Source: Lonepinella sp042468235
GTDB lineage: Bacteria > Pseudomonadota > Gammaproteobacteria > Enterobacterales > Pasteurellaceae
Length of the DNA: 64,000 nt
NCBI RefSeq assembly: GCF_042468235.1
Contig: NZ_CP170386.1
Span: 1,736,001 to 1,800,000 of the forward strand
Reading direction: 5' to 3'
The notes below the pieces were generated by a model, which was not told the DNA's origin, did not search any database, and was given only the letters and a program-made list of their open reading frames with translations. Both the position numbers and the translations under genes were made by a program. Below are positions 61,561 to 64,000 of this stretch, in pieces (positions within the stretch are counted from its first letter, which is position 1; each line of letters begins with the position of its first letter).

Positions 61561-61603
61561 TGTGATCCAGATCACAGTTTTTATTTTTTCGTTGCTTTAT
61601 ACT
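61561..61603 (+). promoter_or_regulatory. dtnK promoter with CRP site
   Basis: TGTGATCCAGATCACA (61561-61576) is a full-consensus CRP site, identical to the one before ltnD. TATACT (61598-61603) is the -10; the CRP centre is about 41 bases before the expected start (class II). An imperfect inverted repeat CAATCTAATAATG (61501) / CATTAGGATTG (61535) lies upstream and might bind a regulator. Confidence 0.75.
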
Positions 61604-61633
61604 AACCGCCATCAAATAACCGAGATGATGATC

Positions 61634-62860
61634 ATGAAAGTATTAGTCATTGCTGATGATTTTACTGGTGCTAACGACACAGGCTTACAGTTTCACCAAC
61701 AACATATTAGCGTCGATGTGCTATTGAGTGAGTTTACTCAATATCAAGGCACAGCGGAGGTTGTGGTGGTGAATACGGATAGTCGGGCGATGAATTGTGC
61801 TGATGCACAACAAGCGATTTATCAAGTGTTCGCCCATGCAAAAGCGGAACAGGTTTATAAAAAAATTGATTCCACCTTGCGTGGCAATATTGGGGCAGAG
61901 CTTGCCGCTTGTTTGTCGGCGAGTGAACGTAAAATCGCCTTTGTATGTTCTGCGTTACCAAAAGCAGGGCGTGTGGTGCGTGATGGGATTTTATATGTGA
62001 ATGATGTGCCGTTGTTAGAAACAGAATTTGCCACCGATCCCAAAACGCCGATTGTGTCGTCCAGCGTAAAAGCAATTATTGGCTGCCAAACAGATGTGCC
62101 TGTTTTTGAATTTAAAAAAATAGCGGAAAAAAACACCGCAGTTTCGGCGATTTATTCCATTATGGCGGAAAAGACTCAAGCGATTATCAGCTTTGATGCG
62201 GAAAGTGAACAGGATTTACAGCACATTGCCGAGCTAATTAAGGAAGTAAATCAACCTTGTATCGTAGCAGGTTCATCAGGGTTGGCTCAGTCTATTGCGG
62301 CAGGTTTAAGCAAAAAACCGATATTGTTTGTGGTGGGTTCTATGAGTGAAGTGAGTGGCAAGCAGGTGGATTATATTAAGGATAATGCACAGGTGGCAAC
62401 ACTGGCGATCAATATTAAAAATTTACTGCAAGATCAATGGTATATCAAAACGCTGATGTTATCCGCAAAAGCCGTGCTGAATAATCATCAACATTTATTG
62501 TTGAAAACCGAAAGTTCGCTCAATGACAGACTGAATATCTCGCTACTTTGTGCGGAGTTAAATTGTAGCCGTACGGAATTGGGCAATCAAATTAGCCAAA
62601 AAATCGCTTTATTCGTCAGTCAGTTATTAGAACAACAACAGTATCAATTTTCAGTGTTATTTTTAACAGGTGGCGACATTGCCTTTGCGGTGGCAAAACA
62701 GTTGCAATTAGATCATTACCAAATTGCTGGGAAAATTGAAGCAGGCGTGCCTTATGGCTATTTCCCCAACAGCCGAATTTCCGCCATTCCCGTGATTACT
62801 AAGGCAGGCGGTTTTGGATCCGTGCCATTGTTACAACGAATTTTAGACTATTTTAACTAA
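61634..62860 (+). CDS. dtnK: D-threonate kinase (DUF1537 family)
   Basis: About 408 aa, the second DUF1537 kinase of the window. N-terminal signature VLVIADDFTGANDTGLQF; YKKIDSTLRGNIGAELAACL; IAFVCSALPKAGRVV; C-terminal nucleotide domain IVAGSSGLAQSIAAG, FLTGGDIAFAVAKQL, IAGKIEAGVPYGYF. It is clearly different from OtnK (413 aa, 35174). Being next to a PdxA-type dehydrogenase gene identifies it as DtnK, giving D-threonate 4-phosphate. Starts at 61625, 61628 and 61634 are all possible; I prefer 61634. Confidence 0.88.
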   Translation: MKVLVIADDFTGANDTGLQFHQQHISVDVLLSEFTQYQGTAEVVVVNTDSRAMNCADAQQAIYQVFAHAKAEQVYKKIDSTLRGNIGAELAACLSASERKIAFVCSALPKAGRVVRDGILYVNDVPLLETEFATDPKTPIVSSSVKAIIGCQTDVPVFEFKKIAEKNTAVSAIYSIMAEKTQAIISFDAESEQDLQHIAELIKEVNQPCIVAGSSGLAQSIAAGLSKKPILFVVGSMSEVSGKQVDYIKDNAQVATLAINIKNLLQDQWYIKTLMLSAKAVLNNHQHLLLKTESSLNDRLNISLLCAELNCSRTELGNQISQKIALFVSQLLEQQQYQFSVLFLTGGDIAFAVAKQLQLDHYQIAGKIEAGVPYGYFPNSRISAIPVITKAGGFGSVPLLQRILDYFN

Positions 62861-62869
62861 GGAGTTTTT

Positions 62870-63868
62870 ATGCAACCGATTTTAGCGATCACCATGGGCG
62901 ATGCGGCAGGCATTGGCCCGGAAGTGGTGATTAAAGCATTGGAAGATAAGCGGATTTATGAGCTGGCACACATTGTGGTGGTGGGTGATTTTAAGATTAT
63001 GCAACGGGCATTAGCCATTGTGAAATCCGATCTGAAACTTCGCAAAGTGGCAAACGTGGACGAACTTAACAGCGAATTTGGCTACATTGATATTTTGGAT
63101 TTAGACAATTTGCCTGCGGATTTGCCGTTCGCCCAAGTCAGTGGCGAAGCCGGGCTTGCCGCCTATGAATATATTGAAAAAGCGGTGGGCTTGGCTATGG
63201 AGAAAAAAATTCACGCCATTGTCACCGCCCCGTTAAATAAAGAAGCCTTGCACGCTGGCGGCAAGATTTTCCCTGGACACACAGAGATTTTGGCAGAACT
63301 GAGTGGCACTAAAGATTTTTCAATGATGTTGACCAGCGAAAGATTGAACGTCATTCATGTCACCACCCATGTGTCTATGCGGCAGGCGTGCGATTTGATT
63401 AAAACCGAGCGGATTTCTACCGTGATTGATCTTGCTCAAGAATACGCACAAATGCTTGGCTTTGCTGAACCGAGAATTGCGGTGGCGGGCTTTAATGCTC
63501 ACGCTGGCGAACATGGTTTGTTTGGCGATGAAGACGAAAAAGAAATCGTACCAGCGGTGAAAGCAGCCCTTGCTAGGGGCTTAAATGTGCAAGGTCCACT
63601 GCCGCCCGATACATTGTTCCACCGTGCGGTGAATCTTGATGAATTTGATATGGTGGTGGTGATGTACCACGATCAGGGACATATTCCGATTAAATTAATC
63701 GGCTTTGAAAGCGGCGTAAACGTGACCACAGGCTTGCCATTTATCCGCACATCGGTGGATCACGGCACGGCGTTCCCCATTGCAGGAAAGGGCGTGGCAG
63801 ACAGTCGTAGCATGACCGAAGCCTTGTATTTAGGTGCCAAAATGGCGAATCAGAAATTTGCGAAATAA
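62870..63868 (+). CDS. pdxA2: D-threonate 4-phosphate dehydrogenase (PdxA2)
   Basis: 332-aa PdxA-family NAD-dependent enzyme. It oxidatively decarboxylates D-threonate 4-phosphate to dihydroxyacetone phosphate. LAITMGDAAGIGPEVVIKAL, AIVTAPLNKEALHAGGKIFPGHTEIL (metal His), TTHVSMRQACDLI, GFNAHAGEHGLFG (metal His), VVMYHDQGHIPIKLIGFE (metal His), and ITRTSVDHGTAF-like FIRTSVDHGTAFPIAG. Downstream of dtnK by 9 bases. The pairing argues against a role in vitamin B6 synthesis. Confidence 0.92.
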   Translation: MQPILAITMGDAAGIGPEVVIKALEDKRIYELAHIVVVGDFKIMQRALAIVKSDLKLRKVANVDELNSEFGYIDILDLDNLPADLPFAQVSGEAGLAAYEYIEKAVGLAMEKKIHAIVTAPLNKEALHAGGKIFPGHTEILAELSGTKDFSMMLTSERLNVIHVTTHVSMRQACDLIKTERISTVIDLAQEYAQMLGFAEPRIAVAGFNAHAGEHGLFGDEDEKEIVPAVKAALARGLNVQGPLPPDTLFHRAVNLDEFDMVVVMYHDQGHIPIKLIGFESGVNVTTGLPFIRTSVDHGTAFPIAGKGVADSRSMTEALYLGAKMANQKFAK

Positions 63869-63877
63869 GGAGCTACT

Positions 63878-64000
63878 ATGTCTAAAGAACAGTTTAAACC
63901 AAAAGGTATCGTTGCCCCCGTGCTAACTGCATTGGACGACAACGAAAAATTCAATCCGCAAGCCTATCAAGAATACATTGATTATTTGATTAAGGCAGGG
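63878..64000 (+). CDS. Dihydrodipicolinate synthase family (DapA-type) protein, 5' part
   Basis: Only the first 41 codons are in the window: MSKEQFKPKGIVAPVLTALD, then DNEKFNPQAYQEYIDYLIKAG. The (K)GIVAPVLTAL(x)DDxxKF(x) start is typical of DHDPS/NAL-superfamily class I aldolases. It begins 9 bases after pdxA2 with AAGGAG upstream, so it belongs to the same operon. A lyase or dehydratase of acid-sugar catabolism is more likely than lysine biosynthesis. Truncated by the window end. Confidence 0.8.
   Translation, partial: MSKEQFKPKGIVAPVLTALDDNEKFNPQAYQEYIDYLIKAG

Noticed and set aside
1..64000. CRISPR array, tRNA, rRNA, insertion sequence or prophage block
   Set aside because: I saw no regularly spaced repeats, RNA-gene cores, transposase or phage structural genes; the BRO-N/DinD-like genes stand alone.

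Overview
The window is chromosomal DNA from a member of the Pasteurellaceae. The strongest sign is the frequent 9-mer AAGTGCGGT (and its complement ACCGCACTT), the Haemophilus-type DNA uptake signal, often in inverted pairs that double as terminators. Low GC, tamAB, narQ, envC, malEFGK and a DUF1537 acid-sugar cluster agree with this. The 9-mer points to the Haemophilus/Aggregatibacter/Pasteurella side of the family rather than the ACAAGCGGT side. I cannot name the species.

Layout. 1-540: end of glmS. 587-7868 (minus): ppx/gppA, tamB, tamA. 7974-9427 (minus): deoR and deoC. 9753-10598: an orphan BRO-N/DinD-like gene. 10669-14955: udp, mazG, uspA and a Gcr-type membrane protein. 15078-17709 (minus): a short nrdB-nrdA pair behind two NrdR boxes. 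17985-28028: the maltose/maltodextrin regulon (malM, lamB, malK on minus; malE, malF, malG, malS on plus). 28102-33314: yibQ-like, envC, gpmA, narQ and a GNAT acetyltransferase. 33300-45730: a four-carbon acid-sugar island (DeoR-type regulator, ltnD, otnK, otnC, otnI, two GntP permeases, denD, three hydrolase-type genes). 45998-46828 (minus): a second BRO-N/DinD-like paralogue. 47037-50294: trmA, fieF, rsmJ and a secreted protein. 50424-61468: xylose and xyloside use (xylB, xylA, GH43, GPH transporter, xylFGH, xylR). 61634-64000: D-threonate genes (dtnK, pdxA2) and the start of a DapA-family gene.

How it works together. Most of the window is carbon scavenging under catabolite control. CRP-type sites precede deoC, the ltnD operon, dtnK, both xyl promoters and the malK/malE divergon. 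The acid-sugar genes encode all three known DUF1537-kinase routes (L-threonate, D-erythronate, D-threonate), which end at dihydroxyacetone phosphate. Maltodextrins enter through LamB/MalEFGK. Xylose enters through XylFGH, and xylosides probably through the GPH carrier with cytoplasmic GH43.

The most unusual signals are: two BRO-N/DinD-like paralogues that each carry a perfect but different palindrome at the same codons; a REP-like intergenic repeat in the mal region, once single and once as an inverted pair; a nested foldback between malE and malF; and a short ribonucleotide reductase without an N-terminal ATP-cone under apparent NrdR control. No rRNA, tRNA, CRISPR array, insertion sequence or prophage block was seen.
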